From contig NZ_DAIOEU010000022.1 of the NCBI RefSeq assembly GCF_036746095.1, positions 1 through 64,000 on the forward strand: DNA of 64,000 bases, written 5' to 3'. Each line of letters begins with the position of its first letter. The first letter of the stretch is position 1. Source of the stretch: Dyella_B sp036746095. Lineage in GTDB: Bacteria > Pseudomonadota > Gammaproteobacteria > Xanthomonadales > Rhodanobacteraceae. This document shows, in pieces, positions 24,836 through 34,079 of the stretch. The notes beneath the pieces are model-generated. The model was not told the DNA's origin. It saw only the letters and a program-made list of their open reading frames with translations, and searched no databases. A program made the position numbers and the translations under genes.

Positions 24836-26230
24836 ATGCAAATCATGGCACGCGTCATCGGCAGCTTGGCATTGGCCCTGGCATGCACTTACGCCTTCGC
24901 GCAAAACGCCGCGCTGCCGATGCCGCCTTCCGGCGTGATCGGCGTGCAGGACGCGATGCTGTCGCCCGATTACTGGATCGCCAAGCTGCATGCGCCGGAT
25001 ACGGTGCTGATGAGCCGCGCGCAGATCGATGCGCAGAACCGGCGCATGTTCGACACCGACCCAAGCATGTATGACTTGCAGCGCATCGGTCCCACGCTGA
25101 ACCGCGCGCAAGTGGCCAGCTGGATCAGGAAAGTATCCAGGATGCCGGACAAGACGCTGCTCGATGAGCACGATCAACCGATTCCGGCTGCGACCCTCAA
25201 TGCCATCGTCTCGAACGTGGCACTTGACCAGATTCCCGCGCAGGTGACGGCGCGCTACGGCCTAACGGTCCACCGCGTATCGCTGCGCAGTTTCCCCACC
25301 AAGCTGCGTGCCTTCCCCGGCAAGGGCCTGCAGGATTTCGAGGCCTTCCAGGAAAGCGCGCTGTTCCCCGGCGACCCGGTCGCCATCGTGCATACCAGCC
25401 TGGATGGACAGTGGTTTTTCATCGTCAGCCCGCGCTATGCGGCATGGGTTGAGAGTTCGGCCATCGCCGTCGGCCATCGTGACGACGTCCTGGCATATGC
25501 GGCCAAGGCGCCCTATCGCGTCGTCACCGGCGACAAGCTGCGCACCGTATACACGCCCGAAGCACCGGACGTTTCGGAGTTGCAGCTCGATATGGGGACG
25601 CGCATTCCACTGGCACAGTTGCCGCCCGACCAGCCCGTCAATGGCGAAGGGCCGTATGAATCGTGGACGCTGAATCTGCCGGTTCGCGCCAGCGATGGTT
25701 CACTGCGCTTCCAACCGGCGCTGCTGCAACGGAAGCTGGACAGCAACGCCGATTACTTGCCGCTGACGCAGGCCAACATCGTCCGCCAGGCGTTCAAGTT
25801 TCTCGGCGAGCGATATGGCTGGGGCCATCTGTATAACGGGCGCGACTGCAGCGGCTTCGTCTCCGACGTGTATCGCAGCATGGGCGTGCAGATGCCGCGC
25901 AACACGGGCGATCAATCACGCAGCCCTGTGCTGCATTTCCGCGCCTTTACCGACCAGGACGATCACGCCGCACGCATGCAGGCAATCGCCGAGGCGCAGG
26001 TGGGCGACCTGATCTACATTCCCGGCCACGTGATGATATTCCTGGGCTGGAACGACGGGCAACCGTACGTGATCCACGACGTCGGCGGACTGGTGTTCCG
26101 CGATGCCGGCGGCAAGATGCGCTGGACCAAGACCAATGAAGTGTCGGTCACGCCGCTGCTGCCGCTGCTGATCAGCGACAAGCTTTCCTATGTCGATGCG
26201 ATCACCAGCATCGTGCGCATTCGTCCCTAG
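24836..26230 (+). CDS. Secreted SH3-NlpC/P60 peptidoglycan endopeptidase
   Basis: A protein of 464 residues with a signal peptide (VIGSLALALACTYAFAQ). It has an N-terminal stabilising/SH3b-like region (residues 60-300) and a C-terminal NlpC/P60 domain: FLGERYGWGHLYNGRDCSGF with catalytic Cys, IYIPGHVMIFLGWNDGQPYV with catalytic His, and VIHDVGGLVF with the third polar residue. It probably cleaves peptidoglycan stem peptides (gamma-D-Glu-diaminopimelate type), as in YkfC-like enzymes. It is preceded by a 28-residue peptide and followed 44 bases later by a class C serine hydrolase, so a cell-wall recycling operon is likely. Confidence 0.88.
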   Translation: MQIMARVIGSLALALACTYAFAQNAALPMPPSGVIGVQDAMLSPDYWIAKLHAPDTVLMSRAQIDAQNRRMFDTDPSMYDLQRIGPTLNRAQVASWIRKVSRMPDKTLLDEHDQPIPAATLNAIVSNVALDQIPAQVTARYGLTVHRVSLRSFPTKLRAFPGKGLQDFEAFQESALFPGDPVAIVHTSLDGQWFFIVSPRYAAWVESSAIAVGHRDDVLAYAAKAPYRVVTGDKLRTVYTPEAPDVSELQLDMGTRIPLAQLPPDQPVNGEGPYESWTLNLPVRASDGSLRFQPALLQRKLDSNADYLPLTQANIVRQAFKFLGERYGWGHLYNGRDCSGFVSDVYRSMGVQMPRNTGDQSRSPVLHFRAFTDQDDHAARMQAIAEAQVGDLIYIPGHVMIFLGWNDGQPYVIHDVGGLVFRDAGGKMRWTKTNEVSVTPLLPLLISDKLSYVDAITSIVRIRP

Positions 26231-26274
26231 CATCGAGTGCTTTGGTTGCACGTTTCACGGCGGAGAAAGAACGC

Positions 26275-27888
26275 ATGAAAATGCTGATGCTGGCACTCGC
26301 GCTCACGTTTGCCACGGCTGGCACCATGGCCGGGGATTCGGCTGGGGCGAAGATCGATTTGGTTTTCGCCCACGCCATGCCGGCTGATGCGCCTGGCTGC
26401 GCGGTCGGCGTGCAGGTGGGTGACGACGCGCCGGTGCGGCGCGCCTTCGGCACGGCGGACCTGGAGCATGCCGTACCTATCGGCGTGGACACGGTGTTCG
26501 AAGCGGGGTCGGTGAGCAAGCAATTCACGGCGGCGGCGACCCTGATCCTGGTGAGCGAAGGCCGGCTCTCCCTTGACGATGATGTGCGCAAGTACCTTCC
26601 CGAGCTGCCCGACTACGGCCAGCCCATCACCATCGCCGAACTGCTGGGACACACCAGCGGCCTGCGTGACTGGGGCGATATCGAAGCGATTGCCGGCTGG
26701 CCGCGCACCGAACGCGTCTACGACATGGCCGACGTGCTGCATATCGCGGCACGCCAGCGGGCCTTGAATTTCGCGCCTGGCACGGCGTGGTCGTACACCA
26801 ATACCGGCTTCAACTTGCTGGCGCTGGTGGTGCAACGGGTGAGCGGCACGTCGTTTACGGATTTTACGCGTGAGCATCTGTTTGCGCCGCTCGGCATGAC
26901 GCACACGCAATGGCGCGATGACTTCCGCCGCATCGTGCGTAACCGGGCGATTGCTTATCACCGCCTGTCCAACGGCACGTACGAGCAGATGATGCCGTTC
27001 GAGGATACCTACGGCCATGGCGGACTGTTGACCACCGTCGGCGACCTGTTGATCTGGAACAGGGCATTGAGCGAAGGCCGCCTCGGCGCCGCTGTCACCC
27101 GGGCCATGCAGACGCGCACCTTGCTGGCGAACGGCAAGCCGACGATCTATACGCGCGGCCTGTTCCTGCGCAGCTACCACGGCATGCGCGAAATTTTCCA
27201 TGACGGCGCGACGGCGGGTTATCGAGCATGGCTCGGTCGCTACCCCGACCAGCATTTGTCCATGGCCATTCTCTGCAATGCCGATAGCGTCATCCCTTCC
27301 AACTACGCGCATGCCTTGGCCGATGTGTATTTGCCCAACGCCAAGCCCGCGCCGCCGCTCTACACCGTCACGGCGCCCTCAAGCCTGGCGGGCGTATACG
27401 CGAGCGAGCGCGATGGTGTCCCGCTGCGGTTGACGTGGCATGGCGGCCGTGTGCAAACGGATACCGGCCTTGTACTCAAAGCCGGGCCGAACGGAAGCCT
27501 GGCGCTGGAACATGCCAACGGCATGATTGCCATGACGGGTGCGCTACTTGCAGACGGCCGCCTGCGCTTCGATGCCGAAGGCGATGCGACGTTCTACGAT
27601 CGCGAACCGGCGTATGCGCCGGCGCCGGCTGAACTCGCGCATATGGCCGGACGCTTCCACAACGACGAAGTACCGGTGACGTATCGCATAACCGCCGAAG
27701 CCGGCGGCCTCCGCGTGGTGGCGGAAGATCGCCCCGGCAAGAGCCGCTTGTTTGCACCGGCGTATGCGGGTGCCTTCATGGCGGGCGATGTGATGTTGCG
27801 CCCCGTGTTCGATCACGCAGGACACGTCACGGGCATGCGCATATCCGACGATCGTGTCTGGAATCTGCCCTTCGATCGGCTGCCGTGA
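26275..27888 (+). CDS. Serine hydrolase, beta-lactamase/penicillin-binding protein class C type
   Basis: A protein of 537 residues with a signal peptide (MKMLMLALALTFATAGTMAG). Class C signatures are visible: EAGSVSKQFTAAATL (nucleophile Ser and Lys of SxxK), AWSYTNTGFNLLA (YxN), and DTYGHGGLLTTVGDLLIWN. The C-terminal 180 residues form an extra beta-barrel-like domain often seen in periplasmic serine hydrolases of this family. It is probably a D-amino-acid peptidase or esterase rather than a true beta-lactamase. The start has GGAGAAAG upstream; the open frame from 26242 is not used. Confidence 0.9.
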   Translation: MKMLMLALALTFATAGTMAGDSAGAKIDLVFAHAMPADAPGCAVGVQVGDDAPVRRAFGTADLEHAVPIGVDTVFEAGSVSKQFTAAATLILVSEGRLSLDDDVRKYLPELPDYGQPITIAELLGHTSGLRDWGDIEAIAGWPRTERVYDMADVLHIAARQRALNFAPGTAWSYTNTGFNLLALVVQRVSGTSFTDFTREHLFAPLGMTHTQWRDDFRRIVRNRAIAYHRLSNGTYEQMMPFEDTYGHGGLLTTVGDLLIWNRALSEGRLGAAVTRAMQTRTLLANGKPTIYTRGLFLRSYHGMREIFHDGATAGYRAWLGRYPDQHLSMAILCNADSVIPSNYAHALADVYLPNAKPAPPLYTVTAPSSLAGVYASERDGVPLRLTWHGGRVQTDTGLVLKAGPNGSLALEHANGMIAMTGALLADGRLRFDAEGDATFYDREPAYAPAPAELAHMAGRFHNDEVPVTYRITAEAGGLRVVAEDRPGKSRLFAPAYAGAFMAGDVMLRPVFDHAGHVTGMRISDDRVWNLPFDRLP

Positions 27889-27907
27889 TGGGCGGTGCGT
27901 CCACGCA

Positions 27908-27926
27908 GCCGGGATGAAATCCCGGC
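27908..27926. repeat. GCCGGGAT hairpin
   Basis: GCCGGGAT pairs with ATCCCGGC around GAA, 19 bases after the serine hydrolase stop, and a second imperfect copy (GGCTGGGATTTCAGCCC) follows. It belongs to the GGCTGGGAT-type dispersed hairpins also seen at 57086. Confidence 0.6.
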
Positions 27927-28152
27927 ATCATCAAGGCTGGGATTTCAGCCCGTCCTGCGCGATTACATGGGCGCAGCATCACGCATGTATGGCCGCCGTG
28001 AAGACACCACGCACCTGATCGCCACGCGGCAATACGCTATCCTGCTTGCGTCGCATGCGTGCCCGCCGCACCGGCCCGCACAAACTTGCGTTGCCTCCGC
28101 GCGGGTCGTGCAACACCGCTCGGACCGTGATTGACAGTCATCTGGAAACCCC

Positions 28153-29949
28153 ATGACCAGCATCACGCACCTTGCCCGGCGCATCTACGAAAACTGGAAG
28201 CGCGACACGCTCAGCCAAAGCGACTTCCGTCCCAGCGTCAGCATTCTGAAACTTTCCTTCATGGCGTTTTTCATCGGCATTGCGGCGGCGCTGGTGGCGT
28301 TTGTGCTTTACCGCATGATCGGCCTGGTGACCAACGTGGCGTTCCTGCAGCGATGGTCGTTCGATTTCATATCGCCGGCGCTCGGTCATTCGGCGTGGGC
28401 GATCGTGATCGCGCCGATCGCGGGCGGCTTGATCGTCGGGCTGATGGCGCGCTTCGGTTCGGACCGCATCCGTGGCCACGGCATTCCCGAAGCACTGGAA
28501 GCGATCCTGTTCCGCAAGAGCAAGATGATGCTGAAGGTGGCGATCCTGAAGCCGCTTTCGGCAGCGGTGGCGATCGGCACCGGCGGGCCGTTCGGTGCCG
28601 AGGGGCCGATCATCATGACCGGCGGCGCGGTCGGCTCCTTGTTCGGGCAGATGTTCTACCTGACCTCGATCGAGCGCCGCACTTTGCTGGTGGCCGGTGC
28701 GTGTGCCGGCATGGCCGCCACCTTCAGCACGCCGATTGCAGCGACCTTGCTGGCGGTGGAGCTGCTGCTGTTCGAGTGGCGCCCGCGCAGCATCATTCCG
28801 GTGGCCATCGCCTGCTTTGTGGCCGACACGCTGCGACCGTTCCTGCTCGGGGGCGGCGCGCTGTTTCCGATCGCGCTGGAATTCCATCTGCATCTGGTGG
28901 ACATGTGCATGGCCGCGGTCTGCGGCTTTCTTGCCGGCTTGCTCGCCACGGCGCTTACGGCAGCCGTCTACAAGGCCGAAGACGGTTTCACCAAGCTGCC
29001 GATCCACTGGATGTGGTGGCCGGCCATTGGCGCCATCGCCGTCAGCATCGGCGGCTTGATCGAACCGCAAGCGCTGGGCGTGGGCTATGGCGTGATCGGC
29101 GACTTGCTGAGCGGCAAGCTGGTCGGTGGCGCCATCCTGGTATTCATGGTCGTCAAATCGCTGATGTGGGTGATCTATCTGGGCTCCGGCACGTCGGGCG
29201 GCGTGCTGGCGCCGCTGTTGGCCTTGGGTGCGGGGCTCGGCGGCCTGGAGTCGATGGTGTTTCCCGGCAGCAATCCCTTGTTGTGGCCACTGCTCAGCAT
29301 GGGCGCGATGCTGGCCGGCGTGATGCGCCTGCCGTTCACCTCGATCCTGTTTGCGTTGGAACTGACGCGCAACGCCAGCGCCTTGCCGGCGCTGCTGGTT
29401 GCCTGCACGACGGCGTATGGCGTCAGCGTGTTCCTGATGAAACGCTCAATCCTCACCGAGAAGGTCGCTCGCCGCGGCTTCGACATTTTCCGCGAGTACA
29501 CGGTGGATCGGTTGGAACACATGGCGGTGAAAGACGTGATGAGCACGGAGGTGATGACCGTTTCCGGCGATATCAGCGTGCGCGAGGCCGCGCAGAAATA
29601 TTTTGGTACCGACCAGAAATACCGCGCCTATCCGGTGGTGGATGGCGAAGGCCGACTGCTCAACATCATCAACCGCGAAGAGATGGCGCGCTTGCGGCAG
29701 GCCGATCCGGACGGCACCAGGCGGCTCGCCGATGCGCTGGGCAAGGACCCGGTCGTTGCCTATCCCGACGAAAGCTGCAAGACGGTGGCGATCCGTGCAG
29801 CGGTGGAAAAGCTTGAGCGGATGCCGGTGGTGAGCGCCGATCGGCAAACCCTGTTGGGCATGGTTACACGCTATGACTTGCTCAAGCCCTATACGCATCA
29901 TCACGAAGAAGAGCGGATACGCGAACGTTTTTTCAGGAACACTCGGTAG
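28153..29949 (+). CDS. ClC-type chloride channel/transporter with CBS domains
   Basis: A protein of 598 residues. It has about ten membrane segments with the ClC signature regions: GHGIPEALEAILF (first anion site), GTGGPFGAEGPIIMTGGAVG with the gating Glu in GAEGP, and SGTSGGVLAPLLALGAGLGG. A C-terminal pair of CBS modules (VKDVMSTEVMTVSGDISV; ALGKDPVVAYPDESCKTVAI) likely senses nucleotides. The second anion-coordination motif differs from Escherichia coli ClcA, so exchanger or channel behaviour cannot be assigned. A long open frame in another phase over the same DNA is a shadow. Confidence 0.93.
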   Translation: MTSITHLARRIYENWKRDTLSQSDFRPSVSILKLSFMAFFIGIAAALVAFVLYRMIGLVTNVAFLQRWSFDFISPALGHSAWAIVIAPIAGGLIVGLMARFGSDRIRGHGIPEALEAILFRKSKMMLKVAILKPLSAAVAIGTGGPFGAEGPIIMTGGAVGSLFGQMFYLTSIERRTLLVAGACAGMAATFSTPIAATLLAVELLLFEWRPRSIIPVAIACFVADTLRPFLLGGGALFPIALEFHLHLVDMCMAAVCGFLAGLLATALTAAVYKAEDGFTKLPIHWMWWPAIGAIAVSIGGLIEPQALGVGYGVIGDLLSGKLVGGAILVFMVVKSLMWVIYLGSGTSGGVLAPLLALGAGLGGLESMVFPGSNPLLWPLLSMGAMLAGVMRLPFTSILFALELTRNASALPALLVACTTAYGVSVFLMKRSILTEKVARRGFDIFREYTVDRLEHMAVKDVMSTEVMTVSGDISVREAAQKYFGTDQKYRAYPVVDGEGRLLNIINREEMARLRQADPDGTRRLADALGKDPVVAYPDESCKTVAIRAAVEKLERMPVVSADRQTLLGMVTRYDLLKPYTHHHEEERIRERFFRNTR

Positions 29950-29980
29950 AAAAAAACCAGCGAAGGGTGCTTCGCTGGTT
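29950..29980 (-). terminator. Rho-independent terminator (minus strand)
   Basis: AACCAGCGAAG (29955-29965) and CTTCGCTGGTT (29970-29980) pair fully with a GGTG loop. On the minus strand a run of T (complement of the A-run at 29948-29956) follows, so it ends the GH18-like gene transcript at 30062. Confidence 0.85.
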
Positions 29981-30061
29981 CACCAACAGGTGATTACCGG
30001 GAATCGTCGTTACGGATTGAACCGACGCGCACGCAACGTGTGCGTCCGCATGGACCTTGGG

Positions 30062-31981
30062 CTATTGCACCAAGGTCATGGCCATGATTTGCACATGCGT
30101 GTTATCGGGCAGTTGGATGCTCTGAACCGGCTTCGGGTTTAAATGGAACGTGTAGTGGTAGAGATAGGCGTTGCCGTCGCGCTGAGGCAGCCTGGCGGCC
30201 TGCAATTCGCCGGCGTAGCTCTGCGGGTTGGAGCGGTCGCTGATGCTTTGCGCGAAGGTCGACTGGGTGCCGTCGGTGTAGGTAACGGTGAAGGTTTGCG
30301 ACGTCTGGTTTCCGCTTACCGCGGCGCCGAGCCATTGCAGCGTGGAGAACTGCCCTGCCGGCAGCGCAATCGTCTGTCCCGCCGCACCGACGGCATTGGC
30401 GGCGTTGGCCTTGCCGAAGCGGTACAGCACGTCGTTGAACTCCAGCGATGATCCCGGCAACGGCGCCGAATACGTGCCGGCGGAAGCGGGCGCGCCGCGG
30501 TCGTTGCTGATGACGCTTCGGTTGAACGAGGGTGCAAGATCGACCGATACGGCATTCGTGGCCGGATTGCTCAACGCATAAGACAGCACCGCCACGTTGC
30601 GGTTGCTCGGCAGCAACACGCTTTTCACCGTCCTGGTGCTGTCGATCGGGAACGCATAGCCATACAAGTAGAACGTGCGGTTGTCCGTGGTGCCATTGCT
30701 GCTATCGCGATACGCCATGGTGACGGCTTTGGATTCACCCGAATAACTTTGTGGCGTGAACCAATCGCTCAGGCTTTGGCTGATGACCGTGCTGGTACCG
30801 TCGGTGTAATTGACGGTGAAGGTTTGCGATGCCTGGTTGCCGTTCAAGCCAGTCGCCAGGATGCTCAGCTCGCTGTATTGGCCTTGCGTGAGGTTGATGG
30901 TGCCGCTGCTATAGGCGTTGGCCGTATTGGCTGCGCCAAACGTGAAGGTGTTGCCATTCCAGTTTTGCGCGTTGCCGAGCAGCTTGGCGGAGTAGGCGTA
31001 GCCATCGCCATCCAGGCCGCCGGTGGTGAACGAGGTGCCGTCGCTATAGATGCCATACACGGCAGGCTGTGCGGTGCTGGAACCAAGGCCGGCATTGAAG
31101 GCGCTGGCATAGGCTGCGGTTTCGTTCTGGCCGTTGTAGGTCTTGCCGGCGATATCGTCGTACAGCCACAGGAAAGCGCCGGTAATGCCGCATTGCGAAT
31201 GCCAGCTGCTTATCGTGCTTTGCGCTTGCGGCGGCGTGTCGTCGGCATCCCACACGCCGGGATAGACCGGCACGCTGCCGAAGTTCCAGCCCGAGCAAGG
31301 ACTGTTGCCGGAGCCGCCGGAATAGGTTTGCAGATGCACGCCATCGACCGTGCCGGGACGCTGGCTGTTGATCTGCGAGACCACCGACGTCCAGTACGAC
31401 GCATTGGTGTACGGATCCACTTCCACGTGATAGCCAAGGTTGCCGAGCATGACGGCGAAGGCCACGGTGGAAGCGGCGTCGTAGCTGTTCTCGTCATCGA
31501 AGTCGATGGCGTCGACGGATGGCAAGGCTTGCTTGAGCGCCTGGAAATCCTTGTAGAGGATGCTGCTCGGCCCGGTGCCTTGCGCGTTGACCAAGGCCTT
31601 GATGTCCTGCCAATCGCCGACGTTCGACGAGCCGATGCTGAAGGTGATGCGCTTGGGCGTGCCTTGCTTCATGGTCACCAGGTCCGCCGCGAACGATGGC
31701 CAGGTGTTGTTGCCGACGTAAACGCCATTGGACGTCAGCGGAAATTCGCCATTGAAATTCAGGTTGCCGGTGGAGCCGACTTCGACGCTCCACACCACCA
31801 CCTCGGTAAAGCCGGAGTTTTCGATTTCCGAGATATTGCTCGCGACATGCTTGTACATCGGGCCGCCACCGAAGATGCCGGTATAGCCCGTGCTTTGGGC
31901 ATGCGCGCCTGCACAGGCGAATGCGAGCGCTGACGAAAAAAGCGTGAGCGCGGATTTGCGCTTGATCTGTTTCATGGACAT
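30062..31981 (-). CDS. Secreted GH18-like glycosidase-fold protein with tandem C-terminal repeats
   Basis: A protein of 639 residues with a signal peptide ending at AGAHAQ. Residues 30-300 resemble a GH18-type TIM barrel: SVDAIDFDDENSYD contains the DxxDxDxE catalytic pattern (Glu164), DGVHLQTYSGG resembles the strand-6 region, and GITGAFLWLYDDIAG the last strand. The C-terminal half is two copies of a domain of about 160 residues sharing SQTFTVNYTDGTSTVISQSL / SQTFTVTYTDGTQSTFAQSI and NPQSYAGE-type motifs; these probably bind carbohydrate. It may act on chitin-like or N-acetylglucosamine polymers, but GH18 family membership is by eye. AGGAG precedes the ATG. Confidence 0.7.
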   Translation of the reverse strand: MSMKQIKRKSALTLFSSALAFACAGAHAQSTGYTGIFGGGPMYKHVASNISEIENSGFTEVVVWSVEVGSTGNLNFNGEFPLTSNGVYVGNNTWPSFAADLVTMKQGTPKRITFSIGSSNVGDWQDIKALVNAQGTGPSSILYKDFQALKQALPSVDAIDFDDENSYDAASTVAFAVMLGNLGYHVEVDPYTNASYWTSVVSQINSQRPGTVDGVHLQTYSGGSGNSPCSGWNFGSVPVYPGVWDADDTPPQAQSTISSWHSQCGITGAFLWLYDDIAGKTYNGQNETAAYASAFNAGLGSSTAQPAVYGIYSDGTSFTTGGLDGDGYAYSAKLLGNAQNWNGNTFTFGAANTANAYSSGTINLTQGQYSELSILATGLNGNQASQTFTVNYTDGTSTVISQSLSDWFTPQSYSGESKAVTMAYRDSSNGTTDNRTFYLYGYAFPIDSTRTVKSVLLPSNRNVAVLSYALSNPATNAVSVDLAPSFNRSVISNDRGAPASAGTYSAPLPGSSLEFNDVLYRFGKANAANAVGAAGQTIALPAGQFSTLQWLGAAVSGNQTSQTFTVTYTDGTQSTFAQSISDRSNPQSYAGELQAARLPQRDGNAYLYHYTFHLNPKPVQSIQLPDNTHVQIMAMTLVQ

Positions 31982-32269
31982 GTGTCTCCTCTGCCTTCTG
32001 GCAGGTTGGCTGTCGTTGAGCGCCCTGCGTGCGCGACGCTTTTGCAAGGCGCGAATCCACCCGGAGCCATGACGTTCGCCATGGCCCTTCAGCACTGCTT
32101 TGAGAGATACACAAACGGGTCCAGCTATTGATGCACTACAGGCGAGATGCGTGCCTCGCCGTCTTCCCCAGAGTCCAGCGGTTACTGATTTTTCTGAAGC
32201 GCCGTGAAGGCTCGTGACAAGGAAATCCGATGCCGCGGGCAGTTAATCAATAAGGCTGCCCCCAAGCGC

Positions 32270-32300
32270 TGTCAAGGAAAATTTATCTCGATCCAAATTT
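32270..32300 (-). promoter_or_regulatory. Promoter with 22-bp AT-rich palindrome (GH18-like gene)
   Basis: On the minus strand TTGACA (32270-32275) lies 3 bases downstream of a 22-bp near-palindrome (32279-32300) with AAATTT arms around a TCGA core. TATTGA lies 17 bases further down as -10. The same arrangement, with the same 3-base gap, precedes the TonB receptor gene at 37837. The 527 bases between the two genes contain only this regulatory region and the long leader. Confidence 0.65.
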
Positions 32301-32508
32301 AGATTTTCTAAATGCATCGTGTTGATATGGATGAAATTATTGTGATGCCGTGGTGCGCAACGGCAAATACGCCGGGATCGGTTTAATTCTGGTGGGGTTT
32401 ATGCCTGTTGCATGCGCAAAAAGCATGGGGAGGAACCGCAGGTTAGGAGCGGAAGCGGGTGCATGTGGGGCTGAGGTATCTCCACGTTTTTTTGCTCGTC
32501 ATTCCAAG

Positions 32509-34065
32509 CTATGGAAGACCTAGCGCCTCACGCAACGGATTCAACAATGCGCCATAACGTGGTGCACGCGCGGTGTCGGCACGCAATGGTTCCCGCACTT
32601 GCATCGCGCTCGGCGTACCGATGGCGCGCTGTGTTTCGTGAAAGTGCAGGCATGCCTCTTCGAATGGCAAGCCGCAGAAGGCGAGCAATGCGCGAATCTG
32701 TGCTTCCGGGTTTTCGATCAAGTCTTCGTACACGAACGGATGTACGTGCGTGGGCTCTTTGCCGGCCCAATCGTTCGCCACCGCATCGAAGCTACGCCAG
32801 TACGACGCCAGGTCGGAAAACGAACGCGTGTAGTCGTTGCCTGGAAAATACTGCCGATAGCACGAGAAACAGGTTTCAAGCGCGTCGCGGCGGCTGACGA
32901 TGATGCGCGCGCCCGGCAGCATCGCGCGGATCATGCCGATATGCATCCAGTTGTTGGGCAGCTTGTCGGTAAAGATCGGGCGGCGTTTGCGCCAGTGCGC
33001 GGTCCGCTCCAGGTAACGCTGGCCCAGTTGCTGCCAATCGTCCGCGCGCATCTCCGCCAGCCATTTCGGGTAAGGTTTTTTGCGCTGGTTCGAGACTTCG
33101 CCGATGACCAGCGGCAGATCGGTGAGCTCCGCCGTGCCTTCAACGCGGGAGTGCGAGGCGAGGATCTGTTCGATCAGCGTGGAGCCCGAGCGCGGCATGC
33201 CGACGATGAAAATCACTTCCGACCCCAAGGTCTGGTCGGCGCTGGCCGTGCAGGTCGCCGCATTGATCGAGGCGATGGTCGCTTCAAACGCGGCCGCGTT
33301 CCATCCCCGGTGTCTGCGCGCAATATCATTCGCCGCCGCCAAGGCCTGCATGGATTCGGCGTAGCAGCCTTGATCATCCAGCGATTTGGCCAAGGCAAAT
33401 CCCATCGCTATGCGATCGCCATCGGCCGCGTGCGGATGCTTGAGCGCGCGCTGGATCGCATCGCTATCGGCCACGTCCAGACGCAGGGTTTTGATTTCCG
33501 CCAAGCCCCACCACGCCATGCCCGCCCAGGGCTGGTCGGCGAGCAGCTTTCGATATTCGGCGATGGCTTCGTCGCGCAGGTTGTCCATCCGCAACAAATC
33601 CGCCAGCTGCGCACGTGCGGCGGTGTAGCCAGGTGCCAAGGCAACCGCTCGCCGCAGCGCATCGCGCGCATCCTCGAAGCGTGCGCTACGGGTAAGAAAC
33701 AAACCAAGGTTGTACCAGGCCAGCACAAAGCCCGGTTGAAGCTTGCAGGCGTGGCGCAGTCCATCGATGGCCAGATCGAGTTCACCCGCTTCCGCCAGGA
33801 ACAGCGCAAACGCGTTGTGATACAGGGCTTCATGCGGACGCTGTTGCAGCGCGCGGCGCATCTCGCACAACGCCGCTTTATGCTTGCCGCGCAGGCTTAG
33901 CAAGCTCGCATGCAAGCGCAGGACTTCGGGATGATTCGGATAATCCGCTAAAACCGGCGCCAACTGCGCAGCCGCCTGGTCGGGACGCTGCATCTCCAAT
34001 GCCTGCCCGATGGCGAGCACGCGGTTCATCGCAACGGGGTCCAGGCCTTGAAGTAGCGGATTCAC
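32509..34065 (-). CDS. TPR-containing sulfotransferase family protein
   Basis: A protein of 518 residues starting with GTG. Residues 1-260 are tetratricopeptide repeats (e.g. YPNHPEVLRLHASLLSLRGK; AIDGLRHACKLQPGFVLAWY; LGLFLTRSARFEDARDALRR). Residues 275-510 are a PAPS-dependent sulfotransferase domain: VGMPRSGSTLIEQILASHSR (5'-phosphosulfate loop) and ARIIVSRRDALETCFSCYRQ (3'-phosphate region). Such genes commonly sit beside TonB receptors in Xanthomonadales and Caulobacterales; here it is between the GH18-like gene and the receptor on the same strand. The acceptor is unknown. Confidence 0.9.
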   Translation of the reverse strand: MNPLLQGLDPVAMNRVLAIGQALEMQRPDQAAAQLAPVLADYPNHPEVLRLHASLLSLRGKHKAALCEMRRALQQRPHEALYHNAFALFLAEAGELDLAIDGLRHACKLQPGFVLAWYNLGLFLTRSARFEDARDALRRAVALAPGYTAARAQLADLLRMDNLRDEAIAEYRKLLADQPWAGMAWWGLAEIKTLRLDVADSDAIQRALKHPHAADGDRIAMGFALAKSLDDQGCYAESMQALAAANDIARRHRGWNAAAFEATIASINAATCTASADQTLGSEVIFIVGMPRSGSTLIEQILASHSRVEGTAELTDLPLVIGEVSNQRKKPYPKWLAEMRADDWQQLGQRYLERTAHWRKRRPIFTDKLPNNWMHIGMIRAMLPGARIIVSRRDALETCFSCYRQYFPGNDYTRSFSDLASYWRSFDAVANDWAGKEPTHVHPFVYEDLIENPEAQIRALLAFCGLPFEEACLHFHETQRAIGTPSAMQVREPLRADTARAPRYGALLNPLREALGLP

Positions 34066-34079
34066 ATGTATCTCGCATT

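Noticed and set aside
28131..29816. A 561-codon frame in another phase over the ClC gene
   Set aside because: Arg/Gly/His-rich translation and full overlap with a clear ClC protein.
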